Made by a program: the position numbers and the translations under genes. From SFHK01 sp045538305 (GTDB lineage Bacteria; Bacillota; Clostridia; Christensenellales; Aristaeellaceae), in contig JAZSRC010000067.1 in NCBI GenBank assembly GCA_045538305.1, positions 1-17,018 of the forward strand: a stretch of 17,018 nt of DNA, written 5' to 3'. This document shows positions 1 to 6,213 of the stretch, piece after piece; position 1 is the stretch's first letter; each line of letters opens with the position of its first letter. Below the pieces are notes generated by a model. The model saw only the letters and a list, made by a program, of their open reading frames with translations. It made no database searches and was not told the DNA's origin.

Positions 1-187
1 TTCCGTATGCATATACTTTATCTTCCATGATCCTTACTGCAGGCTTATCATCGTTTATAATCCTTACTCGTTCCTCTCCGTATACACGCTGCCAGATCGA
101 CGTGTGCGTCGATTTCCCCGTCCCCGGATCCGCTGAAAACAAATAGGCCTTCCCTTCCATCTCTACCGCTGACGCATGAATCATCAT
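1..187 (-). CDS. HPr-kinase-like P-loop ATPase, 3' end outside window
   Basis: Only the first 62 codons lie in the window and the gene continues past position 1. The peptide begins MMIHASAVEMEGKAYLF and carries a Walker A-like motif (ADPGTGKST, about residues 24-32) followed by INDDKP. This HASAV-x-GKAYLFSA-x-x-GTGKSTHT pattern is typical of HPr kinase/PEP carboxykinase-like ATPases often found near PqqD-like and radical-SAM peptide-modification genes. That context is known for the family and is not visible here. In relatives I recall, the motif lies roughly 100 residues into the protein, so this one lacks an N-terminal region. An in-frame stop at 209-211 and a promoter at 233-260 argue that the short start is real. 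ATG at 187 or 184 is possible. The AGAGG at 189-193 is close to both, which favours 184. Confidence 0.72.
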   Translation of the reverse strand, partial: MMIHASAVEMEGKAYLFSADPGTGKSTHTSIWQRVYGEERVRIINDDKPAVRIMEDKVYAYG

Positions 188-232
188 TCCTCTGTACTCT
201 ATAACTAATTATGCACATATTATACATTATAT

Positions 233-260
233 ATTATAATGCATCGAAATCAAATTTCAA
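233..260 (-). promoter_or_regulatory. Sigma-A-type promoter of the HPrK-like gene
   Basis: On the minus strand TTGAAA (255-260) is followed after 16 bp by a perfect TATAAT (233-238). The predicted start near 226 gives a leader of about 40 nt to the ATG at 187. A second TATAAT-like hexamer at 219-224 has no good -35 partner. Confidence 0.6.
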
Positions 261-335
261 TACATTTTTAAATAACTACACTCGTTTTTATTTAAAGTTA
301 ATGTATTAATTCATAATCATATATGTATAGTTATC

Positions 336-371
336 AACCAATAGATATATATTTATATATATCTATTGGTT
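336..371. repeat. 16-17 bp perfect inverted repeat between divergent promoters
   Basis: AACCAATAGATATATA (336-351) is the exact reverse complement of 356-371. The pairing extends one more base pair (352 with 355), leaving almost no loop. It sits between the leftward promoter and the rightward -35 box at 390, an operator-like position. As RNA it would be an AU hairpin followed by a few U residues, so a weak terminator is also possible. Confidence 0.75.
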
Positions 372-389
372 TTATTGATGAAATATGTC

Positions 390-417
390 TTGAATTATAT
401 ATGTATATACTTATAAT
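390..417 (+). promoter_or_regulatory. Distal promoter of the phosphoesterase gene
   Basis: TTGAAT (390-395), 16 bp, TATAAT (412-417). The predicted start is near 424, about 68 nt before the ATG at 492. The AT-rich surroundings raise the chance of a coincidental match. Confidence 0.45.
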
Positions 418-434
418 ATATTTTACGCGGTAGG

Positions 435-464
435 TTGCAAATCCGGGGCAGATTGTGCTATAAT
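435..464 (+). promoter_or_regulatory. Proximal extended -10 promoter of the phosphoesterase gene
   Basis: TTGCAA (435-440), 18 bp, and an extended -10 TGCTATAAT (456-464). The predicted start is near 471, just ahead of the AAGGAAAGG ribosome binding site (475-483). This places the TTG at 435 inside a promoter and supports the ATG at 492 as the true start. Confidence 0.6.
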
Positions 465-491
465 CATGCAAAAAAAGGAAAGGCATTCCAT

Positions 492-2003
492 ATGAAAAAA
501 CGCTTCCGCATTGTTTTTACATCCGACATACACGGGCATTTATTCCCGACGGACTATATCCAGCCCGGCGAAAAGCCGATGGGGCTGTTTTCCCTTGCGC
601 AGGGCTATCAGAAAGACGGAAACACGCTGGTGATTGACGGCGGCGATACGCTGCAGGGTTCGCCCTTTACGTATTTTGCCGCGCATAACGGACAAATACG
701 CGCCGTAGCAGAAGCCATGAATGCCTGCGGATACGACTATGCCGTACCCGGCAATCACGACTTCAACTACGGGCACGCAAAAATGGAAGAATACTTTTTA
801 TCGTTGAGCGCGAAAACGCTGGCGGCAAATGTAACGGACAAAACGGGTCGGTTTCTGTTTGCGCCGTGCGCCGTGCACACGCTGGAAAACGGCATGAGAA
901 TCGGCCTTGTGGGCGTGGTAACGGACTGGGTAAACAAATGGGAAAAGGCCGAAAACCTGAAAAGCTTCATAGTATCCGACACACTTACCGCCGCAAAGGC
1001 AGCCTATAACGAAATCAAGGATCGGTGCGATGTAACCGTATGCGTTTACCACGGCGGCGTGGAACGAAACCTGGAAACAGGCGAAATACTGCAGAATACC
1101 GGCGAAAACATCGCCTGCAGAATGATCGACGAAATCCCCTTTGACATCATGCTCACATCGCATCAGCACATCGCCATGGAAAACAAGATGTGGAAGCAAA
1201 CCCACATTTGCCAGAACGGTCCGAACGGCGCGTCTTTTGCCGAGGTCATCTGGGAAGACGGCAAGGTTACCAGCCGCCTGATCAAACCTGAAATCAGTGC
1301 CTGCGCCACCGAAAGCGCAAGGGTCACCGAATGCCTTGTGCAAAAATGGCTGGACACGCCCATTTCCGAACTGTCTCACGATCTGATTCCATCCTCGCCA
1401 CTGGATATGGCGCTGCACGGAACGCCCATCGCCAATCTGTTTAACCGCGTACAGCTGGAAATCTCCAAAAGCGATATAAGCTCTGCCGGACTTGCCAACG
1501 AGGTGAGAGGCTTCCATAAAACCGTCACTGTGCGCGACGTGGTTTCCACGTATATTTACCCGAACACGCTGGTGGTTTTGAAAATAACCGGCGAAAAGCT
1601 AAAAAAAATGCTGGAAAACTGCGCCGGTTATTTTGACGAAGCGGAAAATGGCGAAATCATCGTTTCCGATCGGTTTTTAAAGCCCAAGGTTGCCCACTAT
1701 AATTACGACTACCTGCAGGGCATACATTACACATTTGAAATCGCGAATCCCCTTGGAAGCCGCGTAACCGAGATTACCAGGAACGGAAAGCCCGTGGGCA
1801 TGGACGATGAGTTCACCATCTGCGTAAACAATTACCGCGCATCCGGCGTAGGCGGCTATGAAGTGCTGGAAACATGTCCGCACGAAAGAGAAATTATGAC
1901 CGAGATGAGTGAGATTCTCTTAGACTTTTTCGCCGCCAACCCCTACGTAGAAGCGGATTTTTCAAACGCCTACAGGGTGCTTTTGAACGGAAAAGAGGCG
2001 TAA
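492..2003 (+). CDS. 5'-nucleotidase/2',3'-cyclic phosphodiesterase family metallophosphoesterase
   Basis: This 503-aa protein probably hydrolyses nucleotides or related phosphoesters with a dinuclear metal centre. Metal-site motifs of the calcineurin-like fold appear in order: D12-x-H14 (SDIHGH), GGDTLQG with D52, GNHD (87-90), HGG with H187, and SHQH with H224 and H226 where the family usually has GHxH. The C-terminal half (about 300-503) resembles the 5'-nucleotidase substrate-binding domain, including NTLVVLKITGEKLKKML. The frame is open from a TTG at 435, but MKKRFRIVFTSD from 492 starts at the fold's first strand and has a ribosome binding site 8 nt upstream. No signal peptide, membrane segment or anchor is visible, so it should be cytosolic, like YunD-type proteins and unlike secreted UshA types. 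The exact substrate cannot be told. It appears monocistronic. Confidence 0.88.
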   Translation: MKKRFRIVFTSDIHGHLFPTDYIQPGEKPMGLFSLAQGYQKDGNTLVIDGGDTLQGSPFTYFAAHNGQIRAVAEAMNACGYDYAVPGNHDFNYGHAKMEEYFLSLSAKTLAANVTDKTGRFLFAPCAVHTLENGMRIGLVGVVTDWVNKWEKAENLKSFIVSDTLTAAKAAYNEIKDRCDVTVCVYHGGVERNLETGEILQNTGENIACRMIDEIPFDIMLTSHQHIAMENKMWKQTHICQNGPNGASFAEVIWEDGKVTSRLIKPEISACATESARVTECLVQKWLDTPISELSHDLIPSSPLDMALHGTPIANLFNRVQLEISKSDISSAGLANEVRGFHKTVTVRDVVSTYIYPNTLVVLKITGEKLKKMLENCAGYFDEAENGEIIVSDRFLKPKVAHYNYDYLQGIHYTFEIANPLGSRVTEITRNGKPVGMDDEFTICVNNYRASGVGGYEVLETCPHEREIMTEMSEILLDFFAANPYVEADFSNAYRVLLNGKEA

Positions 2004-2058
2004 ACGTTCGCCTGTTCCGGTTTGTTCAAAGGTGAACTCTCTGAAGGACAAACTTAAC

Positions 2059-2087
2059 TTGACTTAGTGGCCCTTATTTTATATAAT
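2059..2087 (+). promoter_or_regulatory. Promoter of rplJL
   Basis: TTGACT (2059-2064), 17 bp, TATAAT (2082-2087). This is a near-consensus housekeeping promoter with a predicted start near 2094, exactly where the L10 leader structure begins. Confidence 0.85.
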
Positions 2088-2093
2088 ATCTAA

Positions 2094-2195
2094 GGCTGTG
2101 AAACAGCTGTGCCATAGACAGCGAGTGCGAATGCGTAAACCGAAAGGTGCTCGCCGAGGTGCAAAGGATTTGGTTAAAAACATTGTTTTTTCTGC
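2094..2195 (+). ncRNA. Ribosomal protein L10 leader (autoregulatory mRNA element)
   Basis: The leader of rplJ shows the hallmarks of the L10(L12)4 binding element: a short 5' hairpin (GCTGT-GAA-ACAGC, 2095-2107), then AGACAGCGAGTGC, and a returning strand GTGCTCGCCGAGGTGC. GCGAGT (2121-2126) pairs with GCTCGC (2149-2154), and TGTGCC can pair with GGTGCA around it. In this class, surplus L10-L12 complex binds its own leader and lowers expression of rplJL. Confidence 0.88.
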
Positions 2196-2221
2196 CGCCC
2201 TTGCGCCTATGCGCAGGGGCG
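2196..2221 (+). promoter_or_regulatory. GC-rich hairpin in the rplJ leader, possible attenuator
   Basis: CGCCCTTGCGC (2196-2206) and GCGCAGGGGCG (2211-2221) form an 11-bp stem with one G-U pair and a CTAT loop, followed by GTTTCATT. It lies between the L10-binding element and rplJ, the usual place for a transcription attenuator in Firmicutes leaders. The U-tract is weak. Confidence 0.6.
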
Positions 2222-2268
2222 TTTCATTATGCCGTCATTCATCGGACGGAATGTGAGGTGTAGAATAA

Positions 2269-2772
2269 ATGTCCAACAAGAACATCGAAAGCAAGAAGGT
2301 TATCGTCGCCGGTATCAAAGAAAAGTTTGAGAAGGCGTCCACCGTTGTGCTGGTAGACTATCGCGGCCTGACCGTAGCCGAGGATACCGCTCTTCGTAAC
2401 GAATTCCGCAAGTGCGGCGTTGAGTACGCGGTTCTGAAGAACAGCATGGTAGAGCTGGCCGTTAAGGATACCCCCTTCGCAGAGCAGATGAAAGAGCATC
2501 TCAAAGGCCCCACCGCAGTTGCGTTCGGCTATGAAGATATGATCGCTCCCGCGAAGATCGCAGTTGAGTTCGGTAAGAAGAGCAAGAAGCTCACCGTGAA
2601 GTGCGGTGTATGCGACGGCGCTTTCCTGGATCAGGCAGGCGTTCAGGCTCTGGCAGACCTGCCCAGCAAGGAAGTTCTCATCGCCCGTATCATGGGCAGC
2701 ATGATGAGCGCGGTTTCCAGCTTCGTACGCGTTATCGAGGCTATCCGCAAGCAGAAGGCCGGCGAAGAATAA
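2269..2772 (+). CDS. rplJ: 50S ribosomal protein L10
   Basis: L10 anchors the L7/L12 dimers to 23S rRNA, forming the base of the ribosomal stalk that recruits translation factors. The 167-aa length is normal. Diagnostic stretches are STVVLVDYRGLTVAEDTALR near residue 24, VLKNSM near 56, KGPTAVAFGYED near 79, and a C-terminal helix (SAVSSFVRVIEAIRKQK) that binds L12. The ATG at 2269 has GAGGTG 8 nt upstream. It is the first gene of the rplJL unit behind the L10 leader and lies 62 nt before rplL. Neither rplK nor rplA precedes it. Confidence 0.97.
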   Translation: MSNKNIESKKVIVAGIKEKFEKASTVVLVDYRGLTVAEDTALRNEFRKCGVEYAVLKNSMVELAVKDTPFAEQMKEHLKGPTAVAFGYEDMIAPAKIAVEFGKKSKKLTVKCGVCDGAFLDQAGVQALADLPSKEVLIARIMGSMMSAVSSFVRVIEAIRKQKAGEE

Positions 2773-2834
2773 TCGCTGCCTGATATCAAAATAAAAAATC
2801 ACACATTGATTGATAATTAATTGGAGGTAACACA

Positions 2835-3206
2835 ATGAACGCTCAGGAAATCATTTCTGCCGTTGAGTCGATGACTATTCTCGAGCTGGCTGATCTCGTA
2901 AAGGCCATGGAAGAGAAGTTTGGCGTATCCGCCGCCGCACCCGTAGCAGTAGCCGCTGGCCCCGCCGCAGCCGCTGAAGCTGTTGAAGAGAAGACCGAGT
3001 TCGACGTAATCCTGAAGGATGTCGGCTCCGAGAAGATCAAGGTTATCAAGGTTGTTCGCGAAGTCGTTGCCGGTCTGGGCCTCAAAGAAGCCAAAGAACT
3101 GGTTGACAACGCTCCCAAGCCCCTCAAGGAAGGCATCTCCAAGGAAGCTGCCGAGGAAATCAAGAAGAAGTTCGCAGATGTCGGCGCAACCGTCGAAATC
3201 AAGTAA
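2835..3206 (+). CDS. rplL: 50S ribosomal protein L7/L12
   Basis: This is the multicopy stalk protein that stimulates GTPase factors on the ribosome. The 123-aa product has the N-terminal dimerisation helices (about 1-35), an Ala/Pro-rich hinge (about 36-52) and the conserved C-terminal domain (EKTEFDVILKDVGSEKIKVI, then GLGLKEAKELVDNAPK). GGAGGT lies just upstream of the ATG. A strong terminator follows within 15 nt of the stop, so transcription is expected to end here and not to continue into rpoB as in many bacteria. Confidence 0.97.
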   Translation: MNAQEIISAVESMTILELADLVKAMEEKFGVSAAAPVAVAAGPAAAAEAVEEKTEFDVILKDVGSEKIKVIKVVREVVAGLGLKEAKELVDNAPKPLKEGISKEAAEEIKKKFADVGATVEIK

Positions 3207-3218
3207 TTTCTTTACAAG

Positions 3219-3246
3219 AAAAGCCGCCCCGGAAAGGGCGGCTTTT
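3219..3246 (+). terminator. Rho-independent terminator after rplL
   Basis: AAAAGCCGCCC (3219-3229) and GGGCGGCTTTT (3236-3246) form a perfect 11-bp stem with a CGGAAA loop and a terminal T-run. The core recurs identically at 3457-3480. Confidence 0.92.
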
Positions 3247-3456
3247 CAATCGTTCGAAAATCTTGGGAGAGGTTTGGAGAGGGAGCATACTTCCTCTCCA
3301 TTTTCCATCGATTTCGGCGGCATGTACGGCGAAATCGCCCGTTTTTCTTAAGCGGAGCGGCGAAAAACGCTTCCCCTTCCCGGTCTCCGCCCGGAAATCC
3401 CGCAGGATTTCAGGAGACCGGCCTTCCCATCAAAAAGGACTTTTTTTGATGGCTTC
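3247..3456. repeat. Hairpin-dense intergenic segment, possible non-autonomous repeat element
   Basis: No plausible gene is seen. The segment packs several inverted repeats: 3275-3284 with 3291-3300 (10 bp including one G-U); CGATTTCG 3309-3316 with 3330-3337, followed by GTTTTTC; CGTTTTTC 3340-3347 with 3362-3369; CCGGTCTCC 3380-3388 with 3413-3421, enclosing GAAATCC 3394-3400 with 3405-3411; and CCATCAAAAA 3427-3436 with 3443-3452. It is bracketed by two identical 24-bp terminator cores. It resembles REP/BIME or MITE-like intergenic repeats, but this window shows only one copy, so that is inference. Confidence 0.55.
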
Positions 3457-3480
3457 GCCGCCCCGGAAAGGGCGGCTTTT
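3457..3480 (+). terminator. Second identical copy of the rplL terminator core
   Basis: GCCGCCC (3457-3463), loop CGGAAA, GGGCGGC (3470-3476) and a T-run. All 24 bases match 3223-3246. No gene ends just upstream, so this copy looks like a duplicate and not a functional gene end. It would still insulate the mazG-like gene from readthrough. Confidence 0.75.
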
Positions 3481-3517
3481 TGTTTCTTGAATAATCTTTT
3501 CAAATGAGGATACAATA

Positions 3518-3883
3518 ATGAATGATTCTGTAACCACCATCCGCGATCTTAAGGAAGCAATCCATCAGATGTGCCTTCAGAAGGGCTGGGGCGGCGAAAC
3601 CGGCGTTCAGAACCCGCAGCATGTTGCCATGGCCATGACCGTTGAAATGAGCGAACTGCTGGAACACTTTCAGTGGCTGAACGCACCTGATATTGAAAGG
3701 CTGCTTTCGGGCGAGGATCAAAAGCGCATCGCTATGATCGGCGAGGAATTTGCGGATGTGATGATGTACGGGCTTCAGCTGATGCGCTGTCTGAACATAG
3801 ACGTAGCCCACGAAATTGAACGCAAAATCGATATTGTGCTCAAACGCGATAAAACATGGAAAATGGACATTGAGCACACCTGA
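3518..3883 (+). CDS. MazG-like nucleotide pyrophosphohydrolase (dCTPase-like)
   Basis: This 121-aa all-alpha NTP-PPase probably cleaves a (d)NTP to the monophosphate and pyrophosphate, cleaning the nucleotide pool. The two metal-binding pairs are visible as E43-x-x-E46 in EMSELLEHFQW and E77-x-x-D80 in EEFADVMMYG. The NPQHVAMAMTVEMSELLEHFQWL context is closest to the dCTP pyrophosphatase branch of the MazG-like superfamily. The ATG has GAGGA 7 nt upstream. It lies 17 nt before the GuaA-like gene, so the two are probably co-transcribed. No clear promoter was found in the hairpin-rich DNA upstream. The substrate is not certain from sequence. Confidence 0.85.
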   Translation: MNDSVTTIRDLKEAIHQMCLQKGWGGETGVQNPQHVAMAMTVEMSELLEHFQWLNAPDIERLLSGEDQKRIAMIGEEFADVMMYGLQLMRCLNIDVAHEIERKIDIVLKRDKTWKMDIEHT

Positions 3884-3900
3884 CGGAGGCTCATCGCAAA

Positions 3901-5265
3901 TTGGAATTCAGCCGGATTGTTGTAATCAATACAGGCGGAGCGGATGCGTATGCAATCGCAAGAAGATTTCGCTTTCTGAAGGCGTATGCCGTAGCAGAGA
4001 ATGCACTGGACATTAGCCCTGAGACTTTTTCGGGAGATGTACGCGGCATTGTCATCGCCGGGAACGGGCATGAGCTTACCATCAATTCCGGAATACTGCT
4101 TCGCGCCTTGTCCGAAAAAAAACCGCTTGTCGCCTTTGGCGTCAATTCCGAAGCGCTGCTTCGAACGCTTAACGGACAGATCGGTCAATCATGGAATACC
4201 GGCGGCACCATGCACGTAAACTTCCTGTCCTCTCCCCTGTTTTCGGACATTTCCGGCGGCGATCGATATTTTGAAAATGCGTATGAATTTACCCTGCCGG
4301 ACGGCTTCATGCCCGCGGCTGTCACGGAAAATAAGCATGTCGCCGCCTTTTCAAATGCCGAAAAAACCATATTCGGCGCGCAGTTTTCCATAGAATCCAA
4401 CGATCCCGACGGCATGCTGATTCTGAAGAACTTCGCTTTTAAAATCTGCGGCATGCCCGAAGACTGGACGATGCCATATTTTTTGAAGAGCGTGCTTTCG
4501 TGGCTTTCCACAACCGATACCGGCGGGAAATACGTATGCGCTGTTTCCGGCAGCGCTTATTCGATTGTTTCCGCCGCCATTGCCCTTCGGGCGTTCCCGG
4601 ACCGGGTAACTTGCGTAATGCTGGATACCGGTCTTTTGCGGATGGGCGAGCTCCAAAGAACACTTTCGGTATTTGACGAAGCGCTCAGATCGCCTTTGAA
4701 TATCACTGATATTTCAAAATCGGTATTCGCCGCCCTTCAAGGCGCTTCCTGCACGCGGGACAAGCACGAGACCGTAAGGCGCGAAATGCTGAAGGCCCTT
4801 TTGAAGGAGGGCGACGTGATCATTCGCGGAACTGGACATGCAGGCGCATTTGAGCTTTGCCCCGTCAGCATGCTTCTTCGAAGTGAAATACAGGAGCTTG
4901 GCGGCCTTCTTGGCATTCCTCAAGAGGCGCTCAGCAGCCAGCCGTTTCCGGAGTCCGGACTTGCATGCCGCATCAGCGGCGAAGCGACGACAGAAAGCGT
5001 ACGCATTCTGCGAGACGCCGATGATATTTTCCGGCATGAAGTTGAAAATTCCAACCTCCACAAAAAGCTGGTAAAATACTATGTAACCCTTTCCCCTGCA
5101 GACGACGATACCTTTGCCGCCATACTGCATGCGCTGATTTCGTCGGAAAGCATGATCGGCTACGCATTTCGTATGCCCTATGACGTAATTGAACGGACCG
5201 TAAAGCGCATGCTGACAAGCGAAAGCAGAATCGCCGGCGTCATGTACGATGTGACAGGCAGATAA
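3901..5265 (+). CDS. GMP synthase (GuaA) homologue with degenerate active sites
   Basis: This 454-aa protein follows the GuaA layout: class I glutaminase-like domain (about 1-185), PP-loop ATPase-like domain (about 205-385), and a GMP-synthase C-terminal dimerisation domain (about 390-454). Family signatures survive as CVMLDTGLLRMGE (238-250), QPFPESGLACRI (347-358), ILRDADDIF and MPYDVIER (425-432). The catalytic parts do not. The nucleophile position in the GVCYG-type motif reads AFGVNSE (Cys to Gly80). QFHPE is QFSIE (His to Ser163). The ATP loop SGGVDSS is SGSAYSI (216-222). The lid segment and the terminal KPPATIEWE-type tail are missing. The normal enzyme is about 510-525 aa. The frame is intact, so it is probably a pseudoenzyme, perhaps binding nucleotides. 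TTG 3901 is the likely start, with GGAGG (3885-3889) 11 nt upstream. Confidence 0.82.
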   Translation: MEFSRIVVINTGGADAYAIARRFRFLKAYAVAENALDISPETFSGDVRGIVIAGNGHELTINSGILLRALSEKKPLVAFGVNSEALLRTLNGQIGQSWNTGGTMHVNFLSSPLFSDISGGDRYFENAYEFTLPDGFMPAAVTENKHVAAFSNAEKTIFGAQFSIESNDPDGMLILKNFAFKICGMPEDWTMPYFLKSVLSWLSTTDTGGKYVCAVSGSAYSIVSAAIALRAFPDRVTCVMLDTGLLRMGELQRTLSVFDEALRSPLNITDISKSVFAALQGASCTRDKHETVRREMLKALLKEGDVIIRGTGHAGAFELCPVSMLLRSEIQELGGLLGIPQEALSSQPFPESGLACRISGEATTESVRILRDADDIFRHEVENSNLHKKLVKYYVTLSPADDDTFAAILHALISSESMIGYAFRMPYDVIERTVKRMLTSESRIAGVMYDVTGR

Positions 5266-5303
5266 CCGCGCTGTTTTCCATTCAGCCGCCATACCGGATC
5301 CAT

Positions 5304-5335
5304 AGAAAAGCTCTGCGCCTTTCGGGCGCATTTCT
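5304..5335 (+). terminator. Probable terminator after the GuaA-like gene
   Basis: TGCGCC (5314-5319) and GGCGCA (5325-5330) form a short GC stem with a TTTCG loop. AGAAA (5304-5308) can pair with the trailing TTTCT (5331-5335). The U-tract is modest. Confidence 0.6.
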
Positions 5336-5336
5336 A

Positions 5337-5365
5337 TTGCCCTTCATAGGGTTTTGTGTTAGAAT
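5337..5365 (+). promoter_or_regulatory. Candidate promoter of the GNAT gene
   Basis: TTGCCC (5337-5342), 17 bp, and an extended -10 TGTTAGAAT (5357-5365). The predicted start is near 5372, about 40 nt before the ATG at 5413. Confidence 0.5.
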
Positions 5366-5412
5366 GGTATAGTGGATTTATGCCCAAATTTTTATAGGCC
5401 GAGGGTTTCTCT

Positions 5413-6213
5413 ATGAAAATAAGTCACGAAAGCATAACGCCGGAAGTTTCCGCTCAGAATACCTTTGTCGCACGCGACGACAGCCGCGTGCTTCTTGGCA
5501 TTTGCACCGTTTCCCCACGGGATATGGGCGCTATGTTCCCCGATGCGCCGAAACAGTTTGTCATTCACGCCCGAGGCGACGAACGCTCGCTGCATGTGCT
5601 GTACGGCGCTGCCGTTGCGCATGCGCGCGTGCTTGCAGCGCGGCATCCTGGCCGCAGCCGCATTTACGCAGAGGTAAACGTGGGCGATGAGGCGTCGCTC
5701 AGCGTACTTGGCGCACTCGGATTTTCAAATAACGACGGTGTTATGCGCATGTATCGCCGCGTAAACGGCAACCGAAATCTTGCCCGCCTGCCGGAGGGTT
5801 GCACCATCGTGCGCGATTTTCTGGCCGACCCCACGGAGCGAAAATTTTTCCTTGAAAGATACAATGCCTGCTATGGCCTGAGCAACGACGATAACTGGCT
5901 TAGCGAGCTTGCCGAGCAGCAGGACTTTGCCAGAATCCTGATGGTTTCGCCTAACGATCTTGCCGGCGAACTGCTTGTATGGAACGAGGACGGCGTAGGC
6001 ATAATCGGCATTATCCAAACCGCGCGTAAATGGCGCAGAAAAGGTGTGGCTACCTATCTTCTGGAAGACGCCAGGCTGTATTTCCATTCTCTGGGACTTA
6101 CATTCTCTCAGTTCGACGTTTGGATTAGGTCGCCCGGCGCGCTTCCTCTTGCCAAAACCGCAGGCTATTCGGGCGGCGATCCGATTTATCTGTATCCGGA
6201 ACTGTATCTGTAA
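5413..6213 (+). CDS. Tandem GNAT-fold acetyltransferase-like protein
   Basis: The 266-aa product appears to hold two GNAT-like halves. The N-terminal half (about 1-115) ends in SVLGALGFSNNDGVMRMYRR, typical of the last strands of a GNAT domain, but no clear acetyl-CoA loop is seen. The C-terminal half (about 130-266) has the motif A signature IGIIQTARKWRRKGVATYLLEDA, with the R/Q-x-x-G-x-A pyrophosphate loop at 208-213, and ends with a GYSGGDPIYLY strand. It should transfer an acyl group to an unknown amine, probably in the cytosol. The ATG has GAGGG 7 nt upstream. It stands alone between its own promoter and a terminator. The family assignment is good but the substrate is unknown. Confidence 0.75.
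   Translation: MKISHESITPEVSAQNTFVARDDSRVLLGICTVSPRDMGAMFPDAPKQFVIHARGDERSLHVLYGAAVAHARVLAARHPGRSRIYAEVNVGDEASLSVLGALGFSNNDGVMRMYRRVNGNRNLARLPEGCTIVRDFLADPTERKFFLERYNACYGLSNDDNWLSELAEQQDFARILMVSPNDLAGELLVWNEDGVGIIGIIQTARKWRRKGVATYLLEDARLYFHSLGLTFSQFDVWIRSPGALPLAKTAGYSGGDPIYLYPELYL

Larger units (their letters stand above)
188..491. other. AT-rich divergent intergenic control region
   Basis: This 304-bp stretch holds no gene. It is far more AT-rich than its flanks. It contains one promoter facing left (233-260), two facing right (390-417 and 435-464) and a palindrome between them (335-372). An 11-bp direct repeat (ATATATGTATA, 319-329 and 397-407) may be chance in such AT-rich DNA. Confidence 0.7.

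Noticed and set aside
435..491. Upstream TTG start of the phosphoesterase gene adding 19 residues
   Set aside because: The TTG lies in a candidate -35 box and the added residues overlap an extended -10. ATG 492 has a good ribosome binding site and begins at the fold.
3247..3456. CRISPR-like or small RNA array in the hairpin-rich gap
   Set aside because: The repeats are different inverted pairs, not regularly spaced identical direct repeats, and no promoter for a small RNA was clear.
3487..3516. TTGAAT-18-TACAAT promoter-like match before the mazG-like gene
   Set aside because: Transcription would start inside the gene and leave the good GAGGA ribosome binding site untranscribed.
3901..5265. 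Calling the GuaA-like gene a pseudogene
   Set aside because: The frame is uninterrupted, has a ribosome binding site, and keeps structural motifs, so an expressed non-catalytic protein fits better.
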